From Chloroflexota bacterium (lineage in GTDB: Bacteria; Chloroflexota; Dormibacteria; Dormibacterales; Dormibacteraceae), in the NCBI GenBank assembly GCA_005887685.1, contig VBHJ01000021.1, positions 1 through 37,581 on the forward strand: a stretch of 37,581 bases of DNA, written 5' to 3'. Made by a program: the position numbers and the translations under genes. A model generated the notes under the pieces. The model searched no databases, was not told where the DNA came from, and saw only the letters and a program-made list of their open reading frames with translations. Shown here one piece after another: positions 15,982-24,446 of this stretch (the stretch's first letter is position 1; every line of letters begins with the position of its first letter).

Positions 15982-17060
15982 GTGTCGCTCAACGCCGCCG
16001 CGTCGTCGCGCCGGGGGCAGCTGCCGAAAGCCTGCGTGGCCGCGGCCTGCACGTCGGAAGGTGCGTCGATCACCAGCTCGGTGCCCAGCTCGTTGAACCA
16101 GACGACTGCGCGAATGCGGGGAAAAGACTGCGGGAGGTCACGGCCCAGCTCGGAGATCCATGCCGCCTTGTTCGCCGGCACCGCGCGCGGCGGAGGGCTG
16201 GCCTGGCTCGCCACCTCGGCCAGCATCATCGGCTTGTAGGGGTCGAGCGCCGAGACCTGGCGGTAGATCGGCGCGATCTCGTCATACGGTGAGCCCCACG
16301 AGGAGTTGGAGTTGTAGGCGTCGATCGCCAGCCAGCTCACGTACGAGCTCCCCGGATAAAAGGCCGCGGCGGAGGTGCTCGTGGAGGTGTTGTTCGGGTT
16401 CCATACGAACCGCACGTTGGCCGCGCCCGCCTGTGCGAAGCGGTCGTGGACGTGCCTGTAGGCGGCGACGTACAGGTCCGGTGTATTTCCGTTGACGCCT
16501 GACCCCCACGGATACCAGTCCCCGTTCATCTCGTGGGCGAAGTCCAGCAGGACCGCGTAGCCGAGGTCCCTGAGGCCTGCCGCCCAACTGTCGATGTAGG
16601 GGTCGAACTCGCCGCCCGCGATTGCGGTGAGCGGCATGTCGGTGCCGTCGCGCTGGAACGGTGGCGCCCACGGCTCCCAGGTGATCAGGGGAACCGAGCC
16701 GTCCTCGCCGACGGATGCATATTCATGCATGTTGTCGAGCAGCGGTCGCTGATAATCGAAGGTGCCCCATGAGGCGCCCCAGGGCACGTACCAGTGGACG
16801 ATCTGGGCGTGCCTCCCGACGTTTTCGTCGACCGACCGATACGGCGCCATCGTGCCGTCCAACGGGCCCCCGGTCACGTACGTCCCCCACACAACACGAC
16901 AGGGCGAGGGCGAAACCTCCGAGCCCCTGAGACTGAGCGCCGTGGTGAGCGCAGCGACCAGCAGGCCGCCCGCGGCCAGCAGTGCGAGGCGGCGACGAGA
17001 CGGCGGTGCCGCTGGTCGACCTCGTCCGCCTAGCTCTTGACGGCTACTGCGATCAACCAC
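15978..17060 (-). CDS. Second GH26-like glycoside hydrolase, N-terminally membrane-anchored
   Basis: GTG at 17060 gives 360 residues: a basic N-terminus, one membrane helix (about 25-43) acting as signal anchor, and a GH26-like barrel from about 54. FAHEMNGDWYPWGSG puts the acid/base at E177, and PMMLAEVASQ puts the nucleophile at E282. The open frame continues 138 codons upstream, but that part lies over the methyltransferase gene and reads as noise. The chosen start overlaps the methyltransferase by 31 bases. It shares many blocks with the GH26-like protein at 4256 (VHWY, WGASWGT, GVNGNT, HDRF), so the two are paralogues. Translational coupling to a glycosyltransferase argues for a role in polymer processing during synthesis. 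Confidence 0.87.
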   Translation of the reverse strand: MVDRSSRQELGGRGRPAAPPSRRRLALLAAGGLLVAALTTALSLRGSEVSPSPCRVVWGTYVTGGPLDGTMAPYRSVDENVGRHAQIVHWYVPWGASWGTFDYQRPLLDNMHEYASVGEDGSVPLITWEPWAPPFQRDGTDMPLTAIAGGEFDPYIDSWAAGLRDLGYAVLLDFAHEMNGDWYPWGSGVNGNTPDLYVAAYRHVHDRFAQAGAANVRFVWNPNNTSTSTSAAAFYPGSSYVSWLAIDAYNSNSSWGSPYDEIAPIYRQVSALDPYKPMMLAEVASQASPPPRAVPANKAAWISELGRDLPQSFPRIRAVVWFNELGTELVIDAPSDVQAAATQAFGSCPRRDDAAALSDT

Positions 17061-17764
17061 CAGTGCTCGCCCGGAGTGTTCGGGCTCACCGCTTCCAGCA
17101 CCCGGTGGCTGGGAGCCAGCATCCTGACCATGAAGGCGCCAACGCGCCAGGACCTTACGCGCCGGCGCAGTCCGAAGACATCCCGCTTCGCGAGCCGTCT
17201 GGCCGTGCTCTTCCAGGTGCTGACCTCGTATCGCATCTGCCCATACAGCTCCTGGAGTCGGAAGTACTCGCCGATCAGTTCGACGAACTCGAGCTTCGAC
17301 AGCTCCGCGACGTGGAACTCGTTGATCTCGTGCGCCTTGCCCGTAATGATGTCGCGGTCTGGGCTCGAGAGGACGAGGGTTCCCCCCGGCTTCAAGATGC
17401 GGCGGAACTCCGACAGCATGACCCGCTGGTTGCGCACATGCTCGAGCGTTTCGAATGACACGATCGCATCGCACGAGCAGTCCGGGAGGGCAATCGGCTC
17501 GGACAGATCAGCCCGGACGAACTCGATGTTCGGGAGCGGGTAGTGCGCACGAGCGTGCGCGAGCGCATCGAGGCTGAGGTCGACCGCCACCACGCGGCGC
17601 GCGTGCTGCGCCAGGATGCCGCTGCCGTAGCCGGATCCGCAGGCGGCGTCGAGGACTGTCGCATCCGCCCCAATCCGGCTGCACGCGAATCGATACCGCC
17701 CGAGATGCAGCTCTTCCTGGATATGTAATCCAGAACCCAGGTAGAGGCGCTCCAACGCGGGCAT
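17030..17764 (-). CDS. Class I SAM-dependent methyltransferase
   Basis: This 244-residue protein has the methyltransferase signature VLDAACGSGYGSGILA (motif I), VVAVDLS (post I), the SFETLEHV segment, and LKPGGTLVLSSPD (motif III). ATG at 17764 is the first start. Its N-terminus (IQEELHLGRYRFA) resembles methyltransferases in polysaccharide clusters that modify sugars or lipid-linked intermediates. The target is not readable. It is first in the operon with the second GH26-like protein and a glycosyltransferase, and it is divergent from the glycosyltransferase at 17901 across a 136-base gap with no obvious promoter motif. Confidence 0.9.
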   Translation of the reverse strand: MPALERLYLGSGLHIQEELHLGRYRFACSRIGADATVLDAACGSGYGSGILAQHARRVVAVDLSLDALAHARAHYPLPNIEFVRADLSEPIALPDCSCDAIVSFETLEHVRNQRVMLSEFRRILKPGGTLVLSSPDRDIITGKAHEINEFHVAELSKLEFVELIGEYFRLQELYGQMRYEVSTWKSTARRLAKRDVFGLRRRVRSWRVGAFMVRMLAPSHRVLEAVSPNTPGEHWWLIAVAVKS

Positions 17765-17900
17765 TCGACCGAATCGTGCGGGGAGTCAATCGCACCGTCA
17801 ATCGGCAGCTGGTCCCGACACCTGAGCCAAATGTCCCGGGTTGGAATCGGTGCCACCCATTCCGTCTTGCTCGGGCGACACCTTAGCCTGAGGGAGATTA

Positions 17901-18908
17901 GTGCCGCAGGCCATCAACGCTTATCGCCCCCTAGCCGCGATCGCCTGGGACGGCTTCCAAGCGCGGACGCAGGCCCTGGCAACGCTCCTCGATGGCACGG
18001 CCTGGCATATCAGGCCGCGCCGCAACCTGACGCCCCTGCTGCCCGGCCGCTACGTGCTGGATGCGGTGCGGACGTGGCGCCTGCTGCAGGAGCAGCAGCC
18101 ACGTGCGGTCCTTGTCATCTCGCCGCCTGTTTTCGCGCCGCTGACGGCGTGGCTGTGGGCCGTTTCGCATCGACGCCCGTTCGTGGTCGACTGCCACACC
18201 GGTGCCTTCCACGGCTTGAAGTGGCGCTGGTCGCGGATCGTGCACCGACTGCTTTTCCGCGACGCGACCGCCGTCCTCGTCCACACCGAGGCCGACGAGG
18301 AGCTGGTCCGGTCCTGGGGCATCCCCGGGTTCCTGCTGCCCGACGACGTGCCCGACCCTGCGCAGGCGGCGCCGCGTGCGCGCTCCTCACGACCCCAGGT
18401 GGTCGTCGCCGGCAGCTTCGATGGCAACGAACCGGTCGGAGTCGTGCTGGCCGCCGCGGCGATGCTGCCGGAGGTCGAGTTCCGGCTCACGGGCGATCCG
18501 CGTCGTGTGCCACCCGCGGTACGGGAACGAGCTCCGGCCAACGTCACCTTCACCGGATGGCTCGCCTACCCGGATTTCCTCGGCGAGCTCATGGCGGCGC
18601 ACGTGGTGGGCGTGTTCAGCACCGACCCGAACATCATGAATCGCGCCGCGTTTGAGGCGGTCGGCCTCGGGCGGCCGCTTGTCCTGTCCGACCTGGCGGG
18701 ACTGCGCCGCCGCTTCGGCGAGGCGGCCGTGATGTGCCCGAACGAAGCCGGGGCAATGGCGACGGCACTCCGGCAGGCGCTCGAGCAGCAGGAGAGGCTT
18801 GCGCTGCGCAGCGCCGGCCTCGGGCCGCGGCTGCGCGCTCAGCACGCCGGTGCGCTTGCGAGGCTGCGCGTGCTGCTGGACGGAAGCCTGCGGACGCAGC
18901 CGGCATGA
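17901..18908 (+). CDS. Glycosyltransferase (GT-B fold, family 4-like)
   Basis: This 335-residue protein starts at GTG 17901, preceded by AGGGAG at a normal distance. The N-terminal half contains VLVISPPVFAPLTAWLWA and VDCHTGAFHGLKW. The C-terminal half has VVVAGSFDGNEPV, VTFTGWLAYPDF and FEAVGLGRPLVLSDLAG, the donor-binding signature of family 4-like glycosyltransferases. It is shorter than most GT4 enzymes but has both Rossmann halves. Its stop overlaps the ATG of the next methyltransferase (ATGA). It probably builds part of the repeat unit. Confidence 0.87.
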   Translation: MPQAINAYRPLAAIAWDGFQARTQALATLLDGTAWHIRPRRNLTPLLPGRYVLDAVRTWRLLQEQQPRAVLVISPPVFAPLTAWLWAVSHRRPFVVDCHTGAFHGLKWRWSRIVHRLLFRDATAVLVHTEADEELVRSWGIPGFLLPDDVPDPAQAAPRARSSRPQVVVAGSFDGNEPVGVVLAAAAMLPEVEFRLTGDPRRVPPAVRERAPANVTFTGWLAYPDFLGELMAAHVVGVFSTDPNIMNRAAFEAVGLGRPLVLSDLAGLRRRFGEAAVMCPNEAGAMATALRQALEQQERLALRSAGLGPRLRAQHAGALARLRVLLDGSLRTQPA

Positions 18909-19726
18909 CCTCCTCCGCCGCCCGCGGCTCACCTCGAGCGAAGCGCCTCGACCGGATCGCCCGCGCGGGCCAGTACCTGTCGCGAAACGGGGTGCGCTGG
19001 ACGGCATACGCGGCGCTGTTCGGCCTGCTGACGCGAGCGAACCACGCCGTCTACCAGGGCATGGTCCGCCTGGAGCGGCGGCACGCTCTGAGCGGGCGCA
19101 ACAGCGTGGAAAACAACTACCGGGTCTGGGACACGTGGGACTGGTCGCAAGGCGGCGAGGAATGGACGCAGTCCGAGGAATGGAAGCAGTCGCTGATCGA
19201 TGACGTGATCCGGGCGCAGCTGGTGCCGCAGACGACCATGCTCGAGATAGGTCCCGGCGCCGGACGGTGGACGAAGCCGCTGCTGGAGATGGCCAGCCAC
19301 CTGGTCGTGGTGGACCTGTCCGACCGCTGCATCGCGCTCTGCCGGGAGCGCTTCTCGGGCGCACCCAACATCGAGTTCCATGTCAACGACGGGCGCTCGC
19401 TGACGGCAATCCCCTCCGACAGCATCGACGGGGTGTGGTCATTCGACGTTTTCGTCCACATTGCCCCGCCCGACGTCGATTCGTACCTGGCCGAGATCCA
19501 TCGCGTTCTACGGCCAGGCGGTCGCGCGGTGATCCACCACGGGCGCGACGGTCACGAGCACTTCGCCGCCGACGCCGGCTGGCGCAGCGGCATGACCGCC
19601 GACCTTTTCGCCGAGATGCTGCGCAAGCACGGCCTCAAGCTGCGAGGGCAGTTCGACTCCTGGGGGCCCGGCGGGCGGTTCAATGTGCGCCGGCACAGGG
19701 ACACGCTCAGCGTCTTCACGAAATAG
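18905..19726 (+). CDS. Class I SAM-dependent methyltransferase
   Basis: ATG at 18905 overlaps the stop of the upstream glycosyltransferase and gives 273 residues; the longer open frame upstream is noise. Motif I is MLEIGPGAGRWTKPLLEMA, followed by LVVVDLSDRC, WSFDVFVHIAPPDVDSYL and LRPGGRAVIHHGR. The first 60 residues are basic and the NNYRVWDTWDWSQGGEEW segment before the Rossmann core is shared by methyltransferases of surface-glycan clusters. It is probably a sugar O-methyltransferase or a chain-end modifier. It converges on the next methyltransferase gene with only 14 bases between stops. Confidence 0.9.
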   Translation: MTSSAARGSPRAKRLDRIARAGQYLSRNGVRWTAYAALFGLLTRANHAVYQGMVRLERRHALSGRNSVENNYRVWDTWDWSQGGEEWTQSEEWKQSLIDDVIRAQLVPQTTMLEIGPGAGRWTKPLLEMASHLVVVDLSDRCIALCRERFSGAPNIEFHVNDGRSLTAIPSDSIDGVWSFDVFVHIAPPDVDSYLAEIHRVLRPGGRAVIHHGRDGHEHFAADAGWRSGMTADLFAEMLRKHGLKLRGQFDSWGPGGRFNVRRHRDTLSVFTK

Positions 19727-19740
19727 CCCCCGGCTACCGG

Positions 19741-20628
19741 TCAGGCGGTCGGCTTGGTCAGCACCACGAACGCGCAGAGCGGCTTGACCAGGGCCGCCGG
19801 CGAGTCGACGGGACCCGTGTGAACCAGCCGCGACAGGAGCGGGTGCACCGGGCCGCTGGGCACGGGAAGGAAGTCTCCAAACTCTCGGTCTGACCCGGCG
19901 AGCACCCGCTCGCCGACGAACGCGATCTTGTCGAGAGCAAGGCCGGAAGGCTCGATCAACCTCGTGAACAGGTCCGCCTCGGAGTACCGCCGCTGGAAGA
20001 ACACGCGACCGTCCGCGCGCGTCTTCGACGAACCGGCCCAGTAGAAGGCGTCCGGCTCTTTGTACTCGTCCCTCGAGACCGGCCAGAAAGGAACGGTGAC
20101 GAGGCACGTGCCCCCCGGGCGGAGGACGCGGCCGATCTCGCGCACGCAGTCGCTGTCGCCCTCGTCTGGAATGTGCTCGAGCACCGACACGGCGTAGACC
20201 TTGGTGAAGGACGCAGCCGCATACGTGAGCGCCCGGCCGTCCTGGACGTCGAAGGCCAGGTTCTGCTCCGACAGACCTCGGGCGCGGCGTAGGAGCGTGT
20301 ACTCGTTGACGAAGTACGCGTCGATGTCGGTGGCGTGCACCTCCGCTCCGACCTTCTCCGCCAGGTACAGCGCCAGCAGCTTCGGGCTGCCGATGTCGAG
20401 GATCCTGTCGCCTGGCGTGAAGCGGGCCGCATCCCAGACCAGCCGGTATTCGAGACCCCTCCAGTACGGGACCGGCTGCACCAGGTAGCGGAGGGCGCGC
20501 TTGAGCCGTCCCCGCGCCAGCAGGTGCATGCCGACGCGCATCGCGTAGAGGTATAAGTCCGCCAGGTCGAGGCGAGCCGTCTCCCTGTCGGCACTTGACT
20601 GTTGACGGACCGATAGCGCGCCGGACAT
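19741..20628 (-). CDS. SAM-dependent methyltransferase-like protein
   Basis: ATG at 20628 overlaps the deacetylase stop by one base (TGATG) and gives 295 residues. The frame continues upstream but that part lies over the deacetylase gene. Motif I is ILDIGSPKLLALYLA, an atypical version in which the usual GxGxG is replaced by GSPKLL. VHATDIDAYFVNEY, VSVLEHIPDEGDSD and LRPGGTCLVTVPFWP follow. The altered glycine loop may mean changed cofactor binding. It ends a FemAB-deacetylase-methyltransferase run on the minus strand and is likely to modify the same glycan. Confidence 0.82.
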   Translation of the reverse strand: MSGALSVRQQSSADRETARLDLADLYLYAMRVGMHLLARGRLKRALRYLVQPVPYWRGLEYRLVWDAARFTPGDRILDIGSPKLLALYLAEKVGAEVHATDIDAYFVNEYTLLRRARGLSEQNLAFDVQDGRALTYAAASFTKVYAVSVLEHIPDEGDSDCVREIGRVLRPGGTCLVTVPFWPVSRDEYKEPDAFYWAGSSKTRADGRVFFQRRYSEADLFTRLIEPSGLALDKIAFVGERVLAGSDREFGDFLPVPSGPVHPLLSRLVHTGPVDSPAALVKPLCAFVVLTKPTA

Positions 20629-21884
20629 CACGCGGTGAGGTCTGGCCGTGTCGCCGGCAGGGGTCGGTGCTCGATGCTCGGCATTGCCGATCCGTCGACC
20701 TGTCCGATCTCGGCCAGGGTTCCGCCCGGCAGATCCTCCACCGCGCTTGCCGCCGACCTGGCCCGCCACCAGCGGGCCACGTCCCTGGGCAACGCGTGGT
20801 AGTAGTCATCGCGTTCCCGCATCACGTGGAGAAACTCGCTGTAGACGCGCCACGTTCGAGGGTCTTGCAGGTAGTCCGGGTGGGTGCAGAGAAGCGCCAT
20901 ACCGTGCACCTCCCGCACGAAATCCACTTTGTCCAGCCAGAGACGCGGCGTGGCCTCCCGCAGGATCGTCGCGAGCGTGTGATCCTGCACCAGCGTGTAG
21001 GGAAGCTCCACGAAGTGGCCCAGCCGGTACGGCCATACGCTCATGGCCCCGCCGGTGATCGGTTCAAACGGGTCGGTGTCGAAGAACGAGCTGTCGTACT
21101 CGATGTCCAGCATCTGCATCCATTCCGGCTGTCGCTGCGTGAGCGGCGCGCGGAATCCGACCGCGTCGAACTCGCGGATGTAGTCGTTGATGCGACTCGC
21201 CTGGCGCATGAACTCCTGGCGGTGGAAGAAGAGCTTGCCGTCGTGTCGCAGCCCGTGCACGCCAACCTCGAACCCCTTCGCTCGAAGCTCGTCCATCAAT
21301 CCCCGATCCAGGCGGTAGCGCTCGGGGACGAAGTTGAAAGAGGATCGGAAGCCCAGCGCCGATTCGAGGTCGGCCACCGCACGCACGAACCGCTGGCCTT
21401 CGCCGGTCTCAACGTCGTGGGTCAGCACAAAGGCGTAGCGCCGGCCGGCCGGCCAGAAGTTGAGAAAGGGAACGCTGACCCGTCGCGTGATGCGAAGCAG
21501 CTGACTTATCGTCTCGAACTGAAACTGGACGTAGCGTGGCTCGATCGGCCACTGCAGCTGGAGGGCAGAGGCGCGGTGCGCTCCGTACGCCCGCCGCAGC
21601 GCGTGGCTGAGCCGGCGCGGGACCGCGGGCTTGACTGCGTAGTACATGCGCTGGGCGGCGCTGGGCTCCCAATGGCGTGGTCCGAACCGGCCTTCGCCCA
21701 GCGTCATCGCGAGAAGAGAGCGAATGTCGTCGCCGTGGGCGCGGGCCTCCGTGGGCAGGGTCGCCGCGGCCTGTCGCGTTGCCTCCGCCCACTCCTCGGC
21801 CGACGGCGCCGGCCGGGTCATCAGGCGCCAGAGCGCGTCGGGGCCGTTCTGCTCGTAAAGCTCGGGGTTCACAGCGTGGTCCAA
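20628..21884 (-). CDS. Polysaccharide deacetylase family (NodB-like) protein
   Basis: This 418-residue protein carries a NodB-like core at about 155-330: YAFVLTHDVETGEG (metal-binding aspartate pair region), FEVGVHGLRHDGKLF (the two histidines) and VGFRAP. A helical N-terminal extension of about 150 residues is of unknown role. The start is TTG at 21884 with GAAGGA eight bases upstream; GTG at 21872 is an alternative. There is no signal peptide, so it may act in the cytoplasm on lipid-linked sugars, as other cluster-associated members with this architecture probably do. It would remove N-acetyl groups, creating free amines for later acylation, which fits the nearby FemAB-like and ATP-grasp genes. 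Confidence 0.82.
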   Translation of the reverse strand: MDHAVNPELYEQNGPDALWRLMTRPAPSAEEWAEATRQAAATLPTEARAHGDDIRSLLAMTLGEGRFGPRHWEPSAAQRMYYAVKPAVPRRLSHALRRAYGAHRASALQLQWPIEPRYVQFQFETISQLLRITRRVSVPFLNFWPAGRRYAFVLTHDVETGEGQRFVRAVADLESALGFRSSFNFVPERYRLDRGLMDELRAKGFEVGVHGLRHDGKLFFHRQEFMRQASRINDYIREFDAVGFRAPLTQRQPEWMQMLDIEYDSSFFDTDPFEPITGGAMSVWPYRLGHFVELPYTLVQDHTLATILREATPRLWLDKVDFVREVHGMALLCTHPDYLQDPRTWRVYSEFLHVMRERDDYYHALPRDVARWWRARSAASAVEDLPGGTLAEIGQVDGSAMPSIEHRPLPATRPDLTA

Positions 21885-21908
21885 CCGCGATCCTTCAGCG
21901 CGTGAATG

Positions 21909-21925
21909 GACGGCCGCGGGCCGTC
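21909..21925. other. Perfect 7-bp stem-loop upstream of the deacetylase gene
   Basis: GACGGCC-GCG-GGCCGTC forms a perfect hairpin 25 bases before the TTG start. No T-run follows on either strand, so it is not a standard terminator. The rest of the 161-base gap (to 22045) is GC-rich with further dyads such as CCCCGCGCGGGG at 21997-22008. Confidence 0.35.
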
Positions 21926-22045
21926 TGGGCGCGCTGAGTTATGCACGTTCCATTCGAGTTTCGGGCGGCTCGGCGCCGTCCACAATGGGACATTCGCCCC
22001 GCGCGGGGCCCTGGGGCCCACTCCATGAGGCGCCGCGCGAGACGT

Positions 22046-23098
22046 CTACGCGGCGTATCGGTAGAGCACTTCGCCCAGCACGCGTCCCACCACCGCGGGG
22101 GAATGCCTGATGAGGTGAGCGAGCGCCACCGGCGCCAGCCCGCGCTCCAACTTTGGGGCCAGGGTTCCGATATGCGTGTAGATCAACGGGACCTCCTCCG
22201 CGCCCCACCCTGCTTTGAACGCCCTCAGGCTTTCGTGGCCGGCGTCGGTGCGACCGAGGTCATAGGTCGTGCACCCGTTGGCGCAGCCCCACTCGATGGC
22301 CGTCCAGTGGACCAGGAAATTCGCGCCAAGGTTCCACCGCGTCCTGTCAGATGCGCCGTACTTGTAGATGAGGTGCCGGTTCCACCGCAGGAACAATGCG
22401 GTGGCGATGGGCACGCCGGCCGTCCTGGCCGTGATCACGAATCCGAGGCCCGGCTCGATGACGTTCTGCCACAGCCGCTCGAAGAACCGCCGTGGCTGCA
22501 CGGGCACCCCCTGGCGCCGCCGGGTCTCGCAGTGGAGTCGGTAGAAGACGTCCAGCTCATCTCTCGAGCGGCTGAGCGTGACCTCGACTCCGGCCTCGCG
22601 CGATCTGCGAACGCGCTTCTGGATCCGATTGCGGTGCAGGCGACGGAAGACCCCCTCCACATCGGGTTCGAGCGCCATCAGGTGGCGAGTGCCCACCGCC
22701 TGGGGGTGGGCGCCCGCCGCCGGCAGCGCGGCCCGCACCTCCAGGGAACGATCGCCATGGCCGTGCTGCCACCGCGCCATGCCCTCGACGAACAACGCGG
22801 GATCGGCGCCGTCGGCGAGGAGGGGCGGGCAATGGTCGGTGAAGGGAAGCGCGATCAACCTGCGCCGGCCGACGGGATTCGAGACCTTGATCACCGGTAT
22901 GCCGCCCATGAGGGGGCCGTCGCTCATGCGCGACGCCAGGACGAATGCCGGGTACCCATAGGTCTCCTGGACAGCCGAGGACCACGCGGGATGGTGAAAG
23001 ACCGTCGCGTCTGGGCTGTTGCGGACGAGCTCGAGCCAAGCCGGATCGTCTGGCCGGCACATGACCAGCCCGCCGTTGCCAAAATCGTGCGAGCCCAC
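22046..23098 (-). CDS. FemAB/BioF2-like GNAT-fold acyltransferase
   Basis: GTG at 23098, with GGAGGG five bases upstream, gives 350 residues; the longer open frame lacks a ribosome binding site. FVLASRM near the N-terminus, the basic NRIQKRVRRSREAGVEV segment and the C-terminal core VPIATALFLRWNRHLIYKYGASD followed by DLGRTDAGHESLRAFKAGWG are hallmarks of the FemAB-like family seen in polysaccharide loci. Related proteins transfer aminoacyl groups from tRNA to peptidoglycan peptides, but locus-associated members have unknown donors. It is likely to acylate an amine on the glycan. It is divergent from the FAD oxidoreductase across 164 bases in which no clear promoter is visible. Confidence 0.85.
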   Translation of the reverse strand: MGSHDFGNGGLVMCRPDDPAWLELVRNSPDATVFHHPAWSSAVQETYGYPAFVLASRMSDGPLMGGIPVIKVSNPVGRRRLIALPFTDHCPPLLADGADPALFVEGMARWQHGHGDRSLEVRAALPAAGAHPQAVGTRHLMALEPDVEGVFRRLHRNRIQKRVRRSREAGVEVTLSRSRDELDVFYRLHCETRRRQGVPVQPRRFFERLWQNVIEPGLGFVITARTAGVPIATALFLRWNRHLIYKYGASDRTRWNLGANFLVHWTAIEWGCANGCTTYDLGRTDAGHESLRAFKAGWGAEEVPLIYTHIGTLAPKLERGLAPVALAHLIRHSPAVVGRVLGEVLYRYAA

Positions 23099-23262
23099 TG
23101 ACCCTCCACCGAGGCTAACCGGACGAAGGCCGCTTCGAAAATGGGCGTGCCGCCCGCGACTGGGCGCGAGTCCCACGAGCTCGCACGACGGGCGCCACAG
23201 CCGGGCGCCGACGCCCATGTACGCCTCGCCGCGTGGTGCTTAGCGTGGGGAGTGCGCAGCCA

Positions 23263-24435
23263 ATGACTACTCTCCAGAAGCGAACCGAGGCAGTCACGGT
23301 CATCGGCGCGGGTCCATACGGCCTTTCGGTCGCGGCGCACCTGCGTGATGTGCCGACCGTGGTCCTGGGCGAGCCGATGGAGTCGTGGCGCGCCATGCCG
23401 TCGAGGATGTACCTCAAGTCGGTGTGGAGCGCCTCGAGCCTTGCGGATCCCGACGGCACCTTCAGCCTGGACCGTTTCAGCAGCGAGCGCGGAGGAGCCA
23501 CACGAGATGCGATCCCTCTTGACTTCTTCATCGACTATGCGGAGTGGTTCCGGCGGCAGGCGGTTCCCGATGTCACTCACGCAAAGGTGACTCAGCTGTG
23601 CCACCGAGACGGCGAGTTCCGGCTTCTGCTGTCGGATGGTCGCGAGATGCAGGCGGACCGGGTGGTGGTCGCCATCGGAGTTCGCCAGTTTCCATATGTG
23701 CCGGATTTTGCGCGAGACCTGCCGGCCTCTCTCGCCAGCCACACGGGGGATCATGTGAGTCTCTCCGATTTCCGCGGCAGCTCGGTCGCGATCGTGGGCG
23801 CCGGCCAGAGCGCGCTCGAAACCGCGGCGATCCTCCACGACGAGGGCGCGCGGGTCGAGATCATCTCCCGCAAGCCCGTCGTGTGGATCAAGCGGATCCT
23901 CTACGGACGGTATGGTCCCGTGAGCCGGTTGCTCTATCCGCCGACCGACGTCGGCCCGCCTGGCCTCAACTGGCTCTGCGCCGCACCGCTTTTGATGAGC
24001 CGCCTGCCGGTCGGGGTGAGGAGAAAAATCGAGCTGAGGTCGATACGTCCTGCGGGCGCCCAGTGGCTGCGGCCGCGGGTCGACGGGAGAATCCCGATCA
24101 CCGAGGGCGCGGAGGTGATCGAAGCGAGTCCAGCCGGCGATGGCTTGAGCCTCAGGCTCAGCGACGGGACCTCGAGGCAGGTGGACCACCTCATGCTGGG
24201 CACCGGCTACCGGCCGGACGTCCGCAAGATCTCGTTCCTGGATTCCGCGTTGCTGCCCGAGCTGGCCGAGTCCGACGGCTTCCCCGTTCTGAACCAGTGG
24301 TTTGAGTCGTCGGTCCCGGGGCTCCACTTCGTCGGCGGCCTTGCGGGGCGGACCTTCGGCCCGATCTGCCGTTTTGTGGCGGGGGCGCGGGTGGCGGCGC
24401 AGCAGGTTTCCCGGCGCGTCGCCGAGCTCAACTAA
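23263..24435 (+). CDS. FAD/NAD(P)-dependent oxidoreductase (flavin monooxygenase-like)
   Basis: ATG at 23263 gives 390 residues and is preceded by GGGGAG; a GTG at 23233 would add ten. The protein has two dinucleotide-binding loops, VTVIGAGPYGLSVAAHL at the N-terminus (FAD) and VAIVGAGQSALETAAIL in the middle (NADPH), and the late LMLGTGYRPD motif typical of flavin monooxygenases and ornithine/lysine N-hydroxylase relatives. The C-terminal LHFVGGLAGRTFGP closes the FAD site. It is followed after 11 bases by an ATP-grasp ligase, so the two should act together. The substrate is unknown; an amino-acid or amine precursor for glycan decoration is plausible. Confidence 0.88.
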   Translation: MTTLQKRTEAVTVIGAGPYGLSVAAHLRDVPTVVLGEPMESWRAMPSRMYLKSVWSASSLADPDGTFSLDRFSSERGGATRDAIPLDFFIDYAEWFRRQAVPDVTHAKVTQLCHRDGEFRLLLSDGREMQADRVVVAIGVRQFPYVPDFARDLPASLASHTGDHVSLSDFRGSSVAIVGAGQSALETAAILHDEGARVEIISRKPVVWIKRILYGRYGPVSRLLYPPTDVGPPGLNWLCAAPLLMSRLPVGVRRKIELRSIRPAGAQWLRPRVDGRIPITEGAEVIEASPAGDGLSLRLSDGTSRQVDHLMLGTGYRPDVRKISFLDSALLPELAESDGFPVLNQWFESSVPGLHFVGGLAGRTFGPICRFVAGARVAAQQVSRRVAELN

Positions 24436-24446
24436 AGGCGGTTCGG

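Noticed and set aside
17061-17474. N-terminal extension of the second GH26-like protein
   Set aside because: This stretch lies over the well-supported methyltransferase gene and reads as Arg/Ala-rich noise; the helix-bearing start at 17060 is sufficient.
20595-21905. Plus-strand open frame of 436 codons
   Set aside because: It lies antisense to the deacetylase gene, whose NodB-like motifs are clear; the plus reading shows no domain.
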